Numbered from the stretch's first letter, positions 45,172 through 54,145 are shown. The stretch is 64,000 bases of DNA from Clostridia bacterium (GCA_910575055.1 CAJTDC010000001.1:496001-560000); one strand, 5' to 3'. Numbers and translations: made by a program. Notes: generated by a model not told the origin, from the sequence alone.

Positions 45172-46269
45172 TTATTGAAAATCTTTGTAGTTTTCAGCTG
45201 TAACTTTTACATATGGCACCCATACATATTTACCATCTGTAATTTCATATCCTACAGTATCCTGTGTGATTTCTTGTCCAGCTGCTGCCATTGCTGCAAT
45301 ATTTGTTGTTGCAATACCTTGATTTTCTGCATCGTTTAATACTGTTCCCAATAGAGAACCTGTACTCATTGCTTCCAATGCTGGAGCAGTTGCATCAACA
45401 CCTACTACTGGCACAAATTTAGACGCATCACCTGTATTATAACCATTTGCTTTTAATGACTCTATTACACCAAGTGCCATATCATCATTGTTACAAAGTA
45501 CTGCTTCTATAGAGTCAATACCTTGTGATGTAATAAATGCGTTCATCAATTCTGTTGCTTGTACTTTATTCCACATAGCAGTATCATTTCCAATTTCTTC
45601 TACTTCAATACCTGCATTTTGCAATGCTTTTACAGAATGTTCTGTTCTCAATGTAGCATCTTGATGTCCTGGTTCTCCTGTTACCATAATGTACTGTAAT
45701 TTACCATCGCCATTTTTATCTGCTGTTTCTTTGTTTGCATTCCAGTAGTCAGCAATGATTTCTCCAGACATTGTACCAGACTCTTCTGCTTTTGCTCCTA
45801 CATACCATACTTTGTCATAGCTTTGCATTACATCTGGTTCTGGTTCTCTGTTCAAAAATACGATAGGCAAACCTGCTGCTGATGCTTTTTCTACTAATGG
45901 ACCTGCTGCTGTTCTATCAACTGGATTTACTGCCAATGCTGTCATACCTTTTGTAATAAAAGTATCTACTTGGTCATTTTGTGTTGCTTGTTTGTTTTGA
46001 GAGTCAACCAATTCAATTTTTGCTCCCAATGTATCCGCTTGTGCCTGCATATTATTTCTAACGCCTGTCATAAATGTATCATCGAATTTATAAATACAAA
46101 CACCGATTTCTACATTAGACATATCTGTATTACCATCTGCTGCATCGCCTTGTGTTTCTTCTCCATCACCTGTTGGAGCCGGTTCATCGCTACCGCCGCC
46201 ACCACAGCCTACCATAGCACCCATTACCATCATAGAAGCCATCATTAATGCAAATAATCTTTTTTTCAT
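45172..46269 (-). CDS. mglB: Galactose-binding lipoprotein MglB
   Basis: The protein has 365 residues. A signal peptide ends in a Gly-rich lipobox (GAMVGC), then a Gly/Asp-rich linker and a periplasmic-binding-protein fold (EIGVCIYKFDDTFMTGVRNN, ALAVNPVDRTAAGPLVEKA). Matches MglB: the RxxxP-type pocket VFLNREPEPD and YVGAKAEESGTMSGE are present. Binds galactose or glucose outside the membrane. It starts the mgl operon and is divergent from galK, which supports galactose. Confidence 0.92.
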   Translation of the reverse strand: MKKRLFALMMASMMVMGAMVGCGGGGSDEPAPTGDGEETQGDAADGNTDMSNVEIGVCIYKFDDTFMTGVRNNMQAQADTLGAKIELVDSQNKQATQNDQVDTFITKGMTALAVNPVDRTAAGPLVEKASAAGLPIVFLNREPEPDVMQSYDKVWYVGAKAEESGTMSGEIIADYWNANKETADKNGDGKLQYIMVTGEPGHQDATLRTEHSVKALQNAGIEVEEIGNDTAMWNKVQATELMNAFITSQGIDSIEAVLCNNDDMALGVIESLKANGYNTGDASKFVPVVGVDATAPALEAMSTGSLLGTVLNDAENQGIATTNIAAMAAAGQEITQDTVGYEITDGKYVWVPYVKVTAENYKDFQ

Positions 46270-46604
46270 TTCCTAAAAAACCTCCCTTTAAAACCTAGCA
46301 TAAATTTTTTATTTTTTCAGAATTGCTTCTGAATTTTTACTTCTTGTCCTCATTATAAATGTACAAATTGTGAAAGACAATATAATATTCTTTTATTTAG
46401 TATAAAAATTCTCTATATTTTCACCATATTTTTACAAAATATTTTAAAAAAATCAGTCAATATTTACTATTTTTACAAGATATAACTTTTTATTATTGTA
46501 CAATTTTATTTTATTATTCTATAAATTTCTATCCAATTATTACTATACTATTGACAAAAAATATACTATAATATTACTGATACTTATAGCAAAAGCTGTA
46601 TGAC
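46270..46604. other. mglB-galK divergent intergenic region
   Basis: It carries the mglB promoter at 46352-46380. A TTGACA at 46553 has only a loosely placed -10 for galK. No catabolite-repression site is clear. Confidence 0.5.
46352..46380 (-). promoter_or_regulatory. Sigma-A promoter of mglB
   Basis: The reverse strand reads TTGTCT, 17 bases, TATAAT, about 80 bases before mglB. Confidence 0.7.
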
Positions 46605-46625
46605 TTGAGAGGAGGATTTTTTGAT

Positions 46626-47906
46626 ATGGACATACTTCAAAAATTATTAAAAAACGACTGTTTTGAACAAATAAAAATGATTTACAATACAGATGAAAAA
46701 GGAACAAAAGCCTATACAGAAAGATTGATTACATTAGTAAAAACATATTGTACTATTTTTGATGACAGCAATACAGAAAATATTAGAATATTTTCTGCAC
46801 CTGGAAGAACAGAGATAGGGGGCAATCACACAGACCATCAAAGAGGTTGTGTATTAGCAGCTGGTGTGAATTTAGATATTGTTGCAGCAGTAAAGCCAAA
46901 TAACAGCGATATTATCAAAATAAAAAGCGATGGCTATGATATGATTTGTATTGATTTAAAACAGCTTGAGCAAAACAAACAAGAAGAAGGTACTACTCTT
47001 TCTCTTGTAAAAGGAATTGCTGCTTATTTTATAAAATTAGGTTACAACATAAAAGGTTTTAATGCTTTTATGACTTCAAATGTTTTAAAAGGTTCGGGAC
47101 TTTCTTCTTCTGCTGCTTTTGAAGTATTATTTGGTACAATATTAAATGGTTTATACTGCAATAATGAACAGTCTGCTGTAAAAATTGCTCAAATTGGTCA
47201 ATATGCAGAAAATGTATATTTTGGAAAGCCTTGTGGTTTAATGGATCAAATGGCTTCTTCTGTGGGTAGTTTTGTTGCCATTGATTTTAAAGAAATACAA
47301 CAACCTAAAGTAGAGCAAATTCCTTTTGATTTTGCAGCAGTAAATCACGCTCTTTGTATTGTAGATACTGGCGGCAATCACGCAGATTTAACACCAGATT
47401 ATGCCGCTGTTACAGCAGAAATGAAATCTGTCGCTGCTTTTTTTGGCAAAGAAGTACTTTCTGAACTTTCTGAAAATGACATATACCAAAATATTTCTGC
47501 TCTCCGTCAAAAATGTGGTGATAGAGCGATACTTCGTACGATACACTTTTTTGCAGACAGTCGCAAAGCAGTACAGGAAGCAGAAGCACTCAAAAACAAT
47601 GACTTTGAAACATTTAAAAAATTAGTGCTTTCTTCTGGTATTTCTTCCTCTACTTGTCTTCAAAATGTATACTCTACCTCAAACCCTCAAGAACAAGGAT
47701 TGAGTTTAGCTTTAGCACTTTGTCAAAAAATATTAGGGGACAAAGGTGCTTACAGAGTACATGGAGGCGGTTTTGCTGGTACCATACAAGCATTTGTTCC
47801 TATGGAATTATTAGATACTTTCCACAATGAAATGGAAGCTGCCTTCGGAAAAGGCAAATGTTACATACTTTCTATTCGTCCTGTAGGTGGCATAGAAATT
47901 GCATAA
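46626..47906 (+). CDS. galK: Galactokinase GalK
   Basis: The protein has 426 residues from the ATG at 46626, behind AGGAGGA; an upstream TTG lies before that site. GHMP kinase motifs: APGRTEIGGNHTDHQRG (galactokinase signature), GSGLSSSAAFEVLFG (ATP loop) and the C-terminal GGGFAGTIQAF. Phosphorylates galactose to galactose-1-phosphate. It pairs with the divergent mgl importer. galT and galE are not in this window. Confidence 0.95.
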   Translation: MDILQKLLKNDCFEQIKMIYNTDEKGTKAYTERLITLVKTYCTIFDDSNTENIRIFSAPGRTEIGGNHTDHQRGCVLAAGVNLDIVAAVKPNNSDIIKIKSDGYDMICIDLKQLEQNKQEEGTTLSLVKGIAAYFIKLGYNIKGFNAFMTSNVLKGSGLSSSAAFEVLFGTILNGLYCNNEQSAVKIAQIGQYAENVYFGKPCGLMDQMASSVGSFVAIDFKEIQQPKVEQIPFDFAAVNHALCIVDTGGNHADLTPDYAAVTAEMKSVAAFFGKEVLSELSENDIYQNISALRQKCGDRAILRTIHFFADSRKAVQEAEALKNNDFETFKKLVLSSGISSSTCLQNVYSTSNPQEQGLSLALALCQKILGDKGAYRVHGGGFAGTIQAFVPMELLDTFHNEMEAAFGKGKCYILSIRPVGGIEIA

Positions 47907-47913
47907 CAACACC

Positions 47914-47953
47914 AAAAACCAGCAAAATTTATTTTTTGTTGGTTTTATTTTTT
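47914..47953 (+). terminator. Terminator of galK
   Basis: Arms AAAAACCAGCAAAA and TTTTGTTGGTTTT around a 6-base loop, followed by ATTTTTTT. Confidence 0.85.
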
Positions 47954-47956
47954 TAA

Positions 47957-48060
47957 TATGCCTCTTTCTCGTCAGAAAAAGGCATATCTACATACACTTA
48001 TTTCTCGTTAGAAAAAGTATATGCTATAAACACACACGCTCTTTTCGTCAAAAGAGCATA
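47957..48060. repeat. Array of three hairpins with CGTC/CGTT loops
   Basis: Three inverted repeats lie in a row, loops at 47970-47973 (CGTC), 48006-48009 (CGTT) and 48046-48049 (CGTC), spaced 36 and 40 bases. Stems: ATGCCTCTTTCT/AGAAAAAGGCAT; an ACTTATTTCT/AGAAAAAGT type; GCTCTTTT/AAAAGAGC. Stem sequences change with matching changes on the other arm. Confidence 0.7.
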
Positions 48061-48413
48061 TCTATTTACTTTACTTTACTTTTCTTTACTTTACTTTGTT
48101 TAAAAATGTTAACATTTTTTTTATTTTTATTTACATTTTTACTGTTTTTGTGCACATTATGTATACATTTTTTTATCATTCTTATCATTTTCCTAAAACA
48201 GCATACAACCCTTTTTACAGAACAGCATACAACCAAAGTACTCAGTCCACGTCTAACCCACCTCTTTACAAAACAGATTAGAAACAGATATGATAATATG
48301 ATTTTTTTATCCTACCCCTGATATTCTATTATCCAACATAGGCTAAAACAGTTTTATTAAATACTTTATACCATAGCAAAAGTACCAAAAAGTATCATTT
48401 TTTACATACTACA

Positions 48414-48448
48414 AAAAACCAACAAAATCATATGCTTTGTTAGTTTTT
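48414..48448. terminator. Terminator-like hairpin similar to that of galK
   Basis: Arms AAAAACCAACAAA and TTTGTTAGTTTTT with a 9-base loop. It can serve the minus-strand gene that ends at 48468. Its stem resembles the galK terminator stem 500 bases away. Confidence 0.65.
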
Positions 48449-48467
48449 ATTTTCAAATAAAGTGATA

Positions 48468-48827
48468 TTAATTTTTACTATATTTTTTTGTCAAAAACAA
48501 CATACCAAATGCTGATGCACTATATAGTATGCTAGCTGTTATACAAGGATATAATATTTTATTACTAAAATCATCAAAAGGTAATGTATTAGATAAAGTA
48601 TGTCTTATAAATGTCAGTATAAACAGCACTGTACTAACTTTTATCAATAAATTATTGTACTTTGGAAATATATTAATAATACAAAATGTTGTCATAGTAT
48701 ACAACAATAAGAAACCTACAAATTTTATAGCAGATGGTGTTGTTGTGGTATAAATGTGATATTTTCGTGTGATATATATGAAAAAAAGTAATGCTAAAAA
48801 ATAAATATATTTACTATATTTTTTCAA
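48468..48827 (-). CDS. Small membrane protein of unknown function
   Basis: The protein has 119 residues with four hydrophobic segments (ALLFFIYI, FVGFLLLYTMTTFCIINIF, STVLFILTFI, ASILYSASAFGMLFL). Start TTG at 48827 with GGGGG 7 bases upstream. No family recognised. It follows a broken gene and a second small membrane gene on the same strand, possibly an accessory cluster. Confidence 0.6.
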   Translation of the reverse strand: MKKYSKYIYFLALLFFIYITRKYHIYTTTTPSAIKFVGFLLLYTMTTFCIINIFPKYNNLLIKVSTVLFILTFIRHTLSNTLPFDDFSNKILYPCITASILYSASAFGMLFLTKKYSKN

Positions 48828-48866
48828 ATAATTCCCCCTTTTTTACTTTAAAAGTATATAATATCT

Positions 48867-49119
48867 CATTGCCTGATAAATTTATAATTTCCTTTATAAT
48901 CACATTGAATTCCAAGTGTTTTATGATTAAAATTATCCATAAAATAAAATGTTACTTTTACAGTACATTTTGTTCCTCTTCCTGTATCCGACCAAACTTC
49001 TTTATCTGGTATAAACTCGTTATCTGAGTTTTTATATTCATATTTGATACACAGCTTACTTCTTTATTAGCAGTATTGTAAGAAAATGTTGCAAATAAAG
49101 TGACATAAAACTTTACCAT
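48867..49119 (-). pseudogene. Frameshifted small gene
   Basis: One frame begins ATG at 49119 and reads MVKFYVTLFATFSYNTANKE. Near 49045 the coding-looking frame shifts by -1 and continues as KYEYKNSDNEFIPDKEVWSD and TGRGTKCTVKVTFYFMDNFN to TGA at 48867. Residue choice in the second frame is clearly protein-like. One missing base would explain it. Family not recognised. Confidence 0.55.
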
Positions 49120-49137
49120 ATTCAATGCTGCATTTTA

Positions 49138-49374
49138 TTATTTTTTACCTAAAAATTCTGTTAACAAATAAACTCCTCTATAAAATAAAACACCACCTAT
49201 TATCAAAACTGCATTAGCATAATTTTTAAATATTTCAATTTCTGTAACTTCTCCAAATCCTTTATCGAATAAATACACATCTGTTAAGCCAAATGCAATA
49301 TCATTATTTGAAAATAATAGTATCATTCCTATCACTATCAATATAAAACTAATTGCTAAATTTTTATTTTCCAT
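49138..49374 (-). CDS. Small two-helix membrane protein of unknown function
   Basis: The protein has 78 residues: helix 1 (LAISFILIVIGMILLF), an outside loop, helix 2 (AVLIIGGVLFYRGVYLL), Lys-rich end. The ribosome site is weak (AAAGTGTGG). Not recognised. First of a minus-strand run with the broken gene and the 119-residue membrane protein. Confidence 0.6.
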   Translation of the reverse strand: MENKNLAISFILIVIGMILLFSNNDIAFGLTDVYLFDKGFGEVTEIEIFKNYANAVLIIGGVLFYRGVYLLTEFLGKK

Positions 49375-49426
49375 AGTACCACACTTTCTATAAATAATTG
49401 ATACAATATATTTCTATATTTATAAC

Positions 49427-49447
49427 AAAAAGGAGGGATTTCCCTCC
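49427..49447 (-). terminator. Terminator of serS
   Basis: Stem GGAGGG/CCCTCC, followed on the reverse strand by TTTTTG, 12 bases after the serS stop. Confidence 0.85.
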
Positions 49448-49458
49448 TCATTTTTTGA

Positions 49459-50748
49459 CTATTTTTTTGGTTTTAATACTTCTGTACCACCCATATATGG
49501 CTGTAATGGTTTTGGTATTGTAATACTACCATCTTCATTCAAGTTATTTTCCAAAAATGCTATGAGCATACGTGGAGGTGCAACGACTGTATTATTTAAT
49601 GTATGTGCAAAATAATTGCCTTTTTCTTTATTTTTTACACGAATACCTAAACGGCGAGCTTGTGCATCTCCCAAATTAGAACAGCTACCTACTTCAAAAT
49701 ATTTTTTCTGTCTTGGTGACCATGCTTCTACATCTATACTTTTTACTTTTAAATCTGCCAAATCACCAGAACAACATTCTAATGTTCTTACTGGTATATT
49801 CAATGTTCTAAAAAATTCTACTGTATTTTTATAAAGTTGTTCAAACCAATAAGGACTATCTTCTGGTTTACATACTACTATCATTTCTTGCTTTTCAAAC
49901 TGGTGTATTCTATATACTCCTCTTTCTTCAATACCATGTGCTCCTACTTCTTTTCTAAAACATGGAGAATAACTTGTTAATGTTTGTGGTAATGTTTCTT
50001 CCTCTAATATGGTATCAATAAACTTTCCTATCATAGAGTGTTCACTTGTACCAATTAAATACAAATCTTCTCCTTCTATTTTATACATCATATTTTCCAT
50101 TTCTGTAAAGCTCATAACACCTGTTACAACATTACTTCTTATCATAAATGGTGGTATATAATACGTAAATCCTTTATTTATCATAAAATCTCTTGCATAA
50201 GAAAGTATAGAAGAATGTAATCTTGCTACATCTCCACAAAGATAATAAAAACCGTTTCCGCTTGTTTTTCTAGCACTATCCAAATCAATACCTGCAAGGC
50301 TTTCCATAATATCAATATGATATGGTACTTCAAAATCAGGTACCACTGGTTCTCCAAATTTTTCTACTTCTACATTTTCACTATCATCTTTTCCTATTGG
50401 AACACTATCATCAATAATATTAGGTATGACTAACATTCTTTCTCTAATTTTTGCTGTCAATTCTTCTTCTAATGCTTCCAATTCTGTTAATTCTTTTGCC
50501 ATTTCTGCTACTTGTGCTTTTGCTTTTTCGGCTTCTTCTTTTTGTCCTTTTGCCATCATACCGCCTATTGCTTTACTAATAGAATTTCTTTGGCTTCTTA
50601 AATCATCACATTTTCCTTTTGTTTCTCTAAATTGCTTATCCATCTCAATTACTTCATCTACCAAAACTAATTTTTGGTCTTGAAATTTCTTTTTGATGTT
50701 TTCTTTTACCAATTCTGGATTAGTACGAATTAATTTAATATCTAACAT
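49459..50748 (-). CDS. serS: Seryl-tRNA synthetase
   Basis: The protein has 429 residues, the normal length. An N-terminal coiled-coil arm (about 30-105) binds tRNA-Ser; the class II core has motif 2 (YSPCFRKEVGAHGIEERGVY R region) and motif 3 (NNTVVAPPRMLIAFLENN). Charges tRNA-Ser. It is controlled by a T-box leader directly upstream (50786-51034). Confidence 0.97.
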   Translation of the reverse strand: MLDIKLIRTNPELVKENIKKKFQDQKLVLVDEVIEMDKQFRETKGKCDDLRSQRNSISKAIGGMMAKGQKEEAEKAKAQVAEMAKELTELEALEEELTAKIRERMLVIPNIIDDSVPIGKDDSENVEVEKFGEPVVPDFEVPYHIDIMESLAGIDLDSARKTSGNGFYYLCGDVARLHSSILSYARDFMINKGFTYYIPPFMIRSNVVTGVMSFTEMENMMYKIEGEDLYLIGTSEHSMIGKFIDTILEEETLPQTLTSYSPCFRKEVGAHGIEERGVYRIHQFEKQEMIVVCKPEDSPYWFEQLYKNTVEFFRTLNIPVRTLECCSGDLADLKVKSIDVEAWSPRQKKYFEVGSCSNLGDAQARRLGIRVKNKEKGNYFAHTLNNTVVAPPRMLIAFLENNLNEDGSITIPKPLQPYMGGTEVLKPKK

Positions 50749-50785
50749 TTTTTATTTCCTCCTTAATGTTTTTTATAATATAAAA

Positions 50786-50827
50786 AGCCCTCATCTCTTT
50801 TTATTGTCATAAAAAGGGACGAGAGCT
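50786..50827 (-). terminator. T-box leader terminator ahead of serS
   Basis: An 18-bp stem (AGCTCTCGTCCC... with ...GAGATGAGGGCT), one mismatch and two G-U pairs, followed by TTTTTAT. It overlaps the antiterminator, as in T-boxes. Confidence 0.88.
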
Positions 50828-51034
50828 ATTTTCCCGTGTTGCCACCCAAATTGCTTATATCTTTATTATTATAAGCCACTCAAAACAGCAGTAAAGGGCT
50901 TACCCTCTTGGCTTTCACCAAGTAGCTCAGAAAGTGGAACATCTCTTTTTTACACCAATTTCCACCAAACATTGGCTCTCTGTAGTATTATTGCAAGATT
51001 TAGCTTTCTTCAAACGCTTTTTTTATTATTGTTT
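50786..51034 (-). promoter_or_regulatory. T-box riboswitch (serine) of serS
   Basis: The reverse strand carries the T-box sequence GGGTGGCAACACGGG (50833-50847), which pairs with the tRNA 3' end, then the terminator. Upstream are stem I elements (AGAGAG near 50980, GGTGGAAATTGGTG) and TTCCACTTTCTGAGC; the codon TCC (50936-50938) fits a Ser specifier by position. Uncharged tRNA-Ser would bind and allow read-through. Confidence 0.93.
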
Positions 51035-51040
51035 TTACTC

Positions 51041-51068
51041 ATTGTATCACATATTTTGTCTTTGTCAA
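51041..51068 (-). promoter_or_regulatory. Sigma-A promoter of serS
   Basis: The reverse strand reads TTGACA, 16 bases, TACAAT, directly ahead of the T-box leader. Confidence 0.75.
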
Positions 51069-51157
51069 TCATCATTTTTTATGAGCTATACAAAAAATAA
51101 CAAATACTATATACTGATATTGCTGTTGACTCTTTCCAGCAGGAAGGAGGGATTACC

Positions 51158-51241
51158 ATACCTAGTTTGGAAAATTTCATAATTTCTGTCGGAGCAGGTA
51201 TTGTAAGTTATTATATCTGCAAATGGCTGGACAGAAAATAA
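51158..51241 (+). CDS. Micro-ORF: single-helix peptide
   Basis: Behind a very strong site (GGAAGGAGGG, 51142-51151) lies a frame of 27 codons reading IPSLENFIISVGAGIVSYYI then CKWLDRK, with a hydrophobic helix and a charged end. The only well-spaced first codon is ATA; an ATG-to-ATA change may have hit the start. A perfect terminator follows (51268-51304). Similar short peptides ending CKWLD are familiar from Firmicutes, and the build resembles Fst/TxpA-type type I toxins (inference). Confidence 0.45.
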   Translation: MPSLENFIISVGAGIVSYYICKWLDRK

Positions 51242-51267
51242 TGCAGCAGTAAACAGCCTAAATGTAA

Positions 51268-51304
51268 AACACTCAAGAGACACAACCTCTTGAGTGTTTT
51301 TTTG
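51268..51304 (+). terminator. Terminator after the micro-ORF
   Basis: A perfect 12-bp stem, AACACTCAAGAG/CTCTTGAGTGTT, with a 7-base loop and a long T-run. Confidence 0.9.
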
Positions 51305-51388
51305 CTGTTAAGCCATACCTAGCTTAGAAATATTTTTCACTTATTATTATATAGCAATAAATTATTTTGTCAATAGCATAAAAAATAA

Positions 51389-51417
51389 TTGACAAAACAA
51401 CTCAAATACAGTATAGT
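51389..51417 (+). promoter_or_regulatory. Promoter of tRNA-Phe
   Basis: TTGACA, 17 bases, TATAGT, about 24 bases before the tRNA. Confidence 0.75.
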
Positions 51418-51440
51418 ATTTGTTACAGCAAATGAAACTT

Positions 51441-51513
<73 letters not shown>

Positions 51514-51581
51514 TATTGTTTTAAGGAAGCCAAACAGCTTCCTTTTTTGTTTATACTTCATACAAAAAAGGAGTATCTATA

Positions 51582-51908
51582 ATGAAAAAAAAAGAAATGA
51601 TATTTTTTTTAATTATTTTAGTATTAGCTGGTGCTTTTTGTATATTTCATTTTATTACACAAACTCCATCTGCTGTTGTTTCTGTTTCCATAGATGGCAC
51701 AGAATACAAACAATTTGATTTATCAAAAGACCAATACTATACCATACAAACACCACAAGGATACAACATACTTCAAATACAAAATCACACTGTAACTGTA
51801 ACAGAAGCAGACTGTCCAGACCAAATTTGTGTACAGCAAAAGTCCATTCAAAACAAAGGAGAATTGATAGTTTGTCTTCCTCATAAAGTGGTAATTGAGC
51901 TAAAATAA
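51582..51908 (+). CDS. NusG domain II-containing protein
   Basis: The protein has 108 residues: an N-terminal membrane anchor (IFFLIILVLAGAFCIFHF) and an extracytoplasmic NusG_II domain (VTVTEADCPDQICVQQKSI, then GELIVCLPHKVVIEL). The Cys pair in DCPDQIC is typical of this family. Its function is not known, but it is usually next to a Gx transporter, as here (16 bases). Confidence 0.88.
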   Translation: MKKKEMIFFLIILVLAGAFCIFHFITQTPSAVVSVSIDGTEYKQFDLSKDQYYTIQTPQGYNILQIQNHTVTVTEADCPDQICVQQKSIQNKGELIVCLPHKVVIELK

Positions 51909-51924
51909 GGAGTGTGGCAACATT

Positions 51925-52416
51925 ATGAACAGCAAAAAAATTGCATACTGCGGATTGCTTACTACTGTTGCACTACTTCTCAGTTATGTAGAACGTATGA
52001 TTGCTATTCCTATGATTGTACCTGGTATGAAATTAGGTCTTGCTAATATTACTGTACTCATTGCTCTTTATCTATTTGACAACAAAACCGCTTTTTGTAT
52101 TTCTATACTACGTATATTGATTTCTGGAATACTTTTTACTGGTTTTGCTAGCTTTTTGTATAGTGCTGCGGGTGCATTACTTAGTTTTATAATTATGTCA
52201 TTTTGCAAAAAAAGAAATGTTTTTTCTGTGATTGCTATCAGTATATTAGGTGGTATCAGCCACAATATAGGTCAAATTTTCATTGCTTGTATTGTAGTGG
52301 AAAACATAAAACTTTTTTATTATATGCCCTTTCTTATGATATTGGGCATTGCAACAGGTTTTATTACTGGTGCCATAGGAAATAAAACAATACACTATAT
52401 CAAACATTACAACTAA
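51925..52416 (+). CDS. Gx transporter family / HepPP synthase component I-like membrane protein
   Basis: The protein has 163 residues with five or six membrane helices (YCGLLTTVALLLSYVERMI, PGMKLGLANITVLIALYLF, GGISHNIGQIFIACIV). This matches the Gx_transp family, related to ECF S components. The pair with a NusG_II protein often sits with flavin or quinone redox genes. Substrate unknown. No partner ApbE or synthase gene follows here. Confidence 0.85.
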   Translation: MNSKKIAYCGLLTTVALLLSYVERMIAIPMIVPGMKLGLANITVLIALYLFDNKTAFCISILRILISGILFTGFASFLYSAAGALLSFIIMSFCKKRNVFSVIAISILGGISHNIGQIFIACIVVENIKLFYYMPFLMILGIATGFITGAIGNKTIHYIKHYN

Positions 52417-52492
52417 TACACAAAAATTGTGAAATTGTTTCCTTCTTTCTAGAAATAATTTTACAAAAATCGTTTTGTTATAACACTTTTTA

Positions 52493-52520
52493 TTGCACAA
52501 AATTTCTTTTGTGCTATAAT
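52493..52520 (+). promoter_or_regulatory. Promoter of guaB with an embedded inverted repeat
   Basis: TTGCAC, 16 bases, TATAAT. The spacer is filled by GCACAAAA-TTTC-TTTTGTGC (52495-52514), a perfect 8-bp inverted repeat placed where a repressor would block the polymerase. Confidence 0.65.
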
Positions 52521-52570
52521 AAATTTTATTAATATTATCATGTGCGTAAATATTTAACAGGAGGTAAATT

Positions 52571-54082
52571 ATGGCAACTTATTTTCAATCACTTTCTCGT
52601 ACATTTAGCGAATATCTTCTTGTTCCCGGATATTCTTCTGTAGAGTGTACCCCCGATAATGTCAGCTTAAAAACACCTATTGTAAAATTTAAAAAAGGAG
52701 AAAAACCTTCATTAGAAATGAATATTCCTCTCGTTTCTGCTATTATGCAATCTGTTTCTGATGATAAAATGGCTGTAGCATTAGCAAAAGAAGGCGGTAT
52801 TTCATTTATTTATGGTTCTCAAACAATACAAAGTCAGGCAGCTATGGTACAAAGAGCAAAATCTTACAAAGCTGGTTTTGTTGTAAGCGACTCCAATATT
52901 ATGCCTGAAAGTACATTAAAAGACATACTTGCTTTAAAAGAAAAAACAGGACATTCTACTGTTGCTGTAACTACAGATGGTACAGCACAAGGGAAATTAG
53001 TAGGTATTGTAACAAGTCGTGACTATCGTGTAAGCCGTATGAATGGCGATGAAAAAGTAAAAGATTTTATGACTCCTCTTGAAAAACTTGTTTGTGCTCC
53101 CAAAGGCACTACATTAAAAGAAGCAAATAACATCATTTGGGACCATAAATTAAATTCATTACCTATTATAGACGATGATGGAAAATTACTTTATATGGTA
53201 TTTCGCAAAGATTATGACTCTCACAAAGAAAACAAAAATGAATTATTAGATGTTCACAAAAGATATGTCGTTGGTGCTGGTATCAACACAAGAGATTATG
53301 AAGAACGTGTTCCTGCTCTTGTAAATGCTGGTGCTGACATACTTTGCATTGACTCCTCTGAAGGATTTTCAGAATGGCAGAAAATTACATTAGATTTTAT
53401 ACGTCAAAAATACGGTGACACTGTTAAAGTTGGTGCTGGAAATGTTGTTGATAAAGAAGGTTTCCGTTATTTAGCAGAATGTGGTGCTGATTTTATAAAA
53501 GTTGGTATCGGCGGTGGTTCTATCTGCATTACTAGAGAACAAAAAGGTATCGGTCGTGGACAAGCTTCTGCAGTAATAGAAGTAGCAGAAGCAAGAGATG
53601 AATATTTTAAAGAAACTGGTATTTATATTCCAATTTGTTCTGATGGTGGTATTGTATACGACTATCATATGACATTAGCTTTAGCTATGGGTGCTGACTT
53701 TTTAATGTTAGGTCGTTATTTCTCCCGCTTTGACGAAAGCCCTACAAATAAAGTTAACATTAACGGCAGTTATATGAAAGAATACTGGGGAGAAGGTTCT
53801 GCAAGAGCTAGAAACTGGCAAAGATATGATATGGGAGGAGATAAAAAACTTTCTTTTGAAGAAGGTGTTGACTCTTATGTACCATATGCTGGAAGTTTAA
53901 GAGATAATGTTTCCCTTTCTCTCAAAAAAGTAAAATCTACTATGTGCAACTGTGGTGCATTAACGATAGCAGAACTACAACAAAAAGCAAAATTAACTAT
54001 TATTTCCGCTACAAGCCTTACAGAAGGCGGTGCTCACGACGTTGTATTAAAAGATAATCAAGGCAGCACATACAACAGCTAA
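52571..54082 (+). CDS. guaB: Inosine-5'-monophosphate dehydrogenase
   Basis: The protein has 503 residues. The IMPDH barrel is split by a CBS region (about 100-225; [19 protein letters not shown]). The catalytic Cys is C319 in [15 protein letters not shown]; the flap and C-terminal region ([14 protein letters not shown]) are present. Converts IMP to XMP for guanine nucleotide synthesis. The start has CAGGAGG. The loop reads GIGGGSIC instead of the more common GIGPGSIC. Confidence 0.95.
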   Translation: MATYFQSLSRTFSEYLLVPGYSSVECTPDNVSLKTPIVKFKKGEKPSLEMNIPLVSAIMQSVSDDKMAVALAKEGGISFIYGSQTIQSQAAMVQRAKSYKAGFVVSDSNIMPESTLKDILALKEKTGHSTVAVTTDGTAQGKLVGIVTSRDYRVSRMNGDEKVKDFMTPLEKLVCAPKGTTLKEANNIIWDHKLNSLPIIDDDGKLLYMVFRKDYDSHKENKNELLDVHKRYVVGAGINTRDYEERVPALVNAGADILCIDSSEGFSEWQKITLDFIRQKYGDTVKVGAGNVVDKEGFRYLAECGADFIKVGIGGGSICITREQKGIGRGQASAVIEVAEARDEYFKETGIYIPICSDGGIVYDYHMTLALAMGADFLMLGRYFSRFDESPTNKVNINGSYMKEYWGEGSARARNWQRYDMGGDKKLSFEEGVDSYVPYAGSLRDNVSLSLKKVKSTMCNCGALTIAELQQKAKLTIISATSLTEGGAHDVVLKDNQGSTYNS

Positions 54083-54093
54083 TACGATTTATA

Positions 54094-54122
54094 GTGCCAA
54101 ATATTTTTGTTTGGCACTTTTT
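54094..54122 (+). terminator. Terminator of guaB
   Basis: Stem GTGCCAAA/TTTGGCAC with an 8-base loop and a T-run. Confidence 0.88.
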
Positions 54123-54145
54123 TATATCATTAAGGAGGAATAATT

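Larger units (their letters stand above)
47954..48467. other. Gene-poor repeat-rich stretch after galK
   Basis: No credible gene. Besides the hairpin array it holds a TTTAC run (48065-48097), a palindrome AAAAATGTTAACATTTTT (48102-48119) followed by T, a 14-base direct repeat AACAGCATACAACC at 48197 and 48221, and a second copy of a galK-like terminator hairpin (48414-48448). Confidence 0.6.

Noticed and set aside
47957-48060. CRISPR array
   Set aside because: Only three units, each a self-paired hairpin with differing stems; no constant repeat of 24-40 bases and no cas genes nearby.
47899-48321. A 140-codon frame after galK
   Set aside because: It overlaps the galK terminator, the hairpin array and a TTTAC tract; the translation is Phe/Leu/His low complexity.
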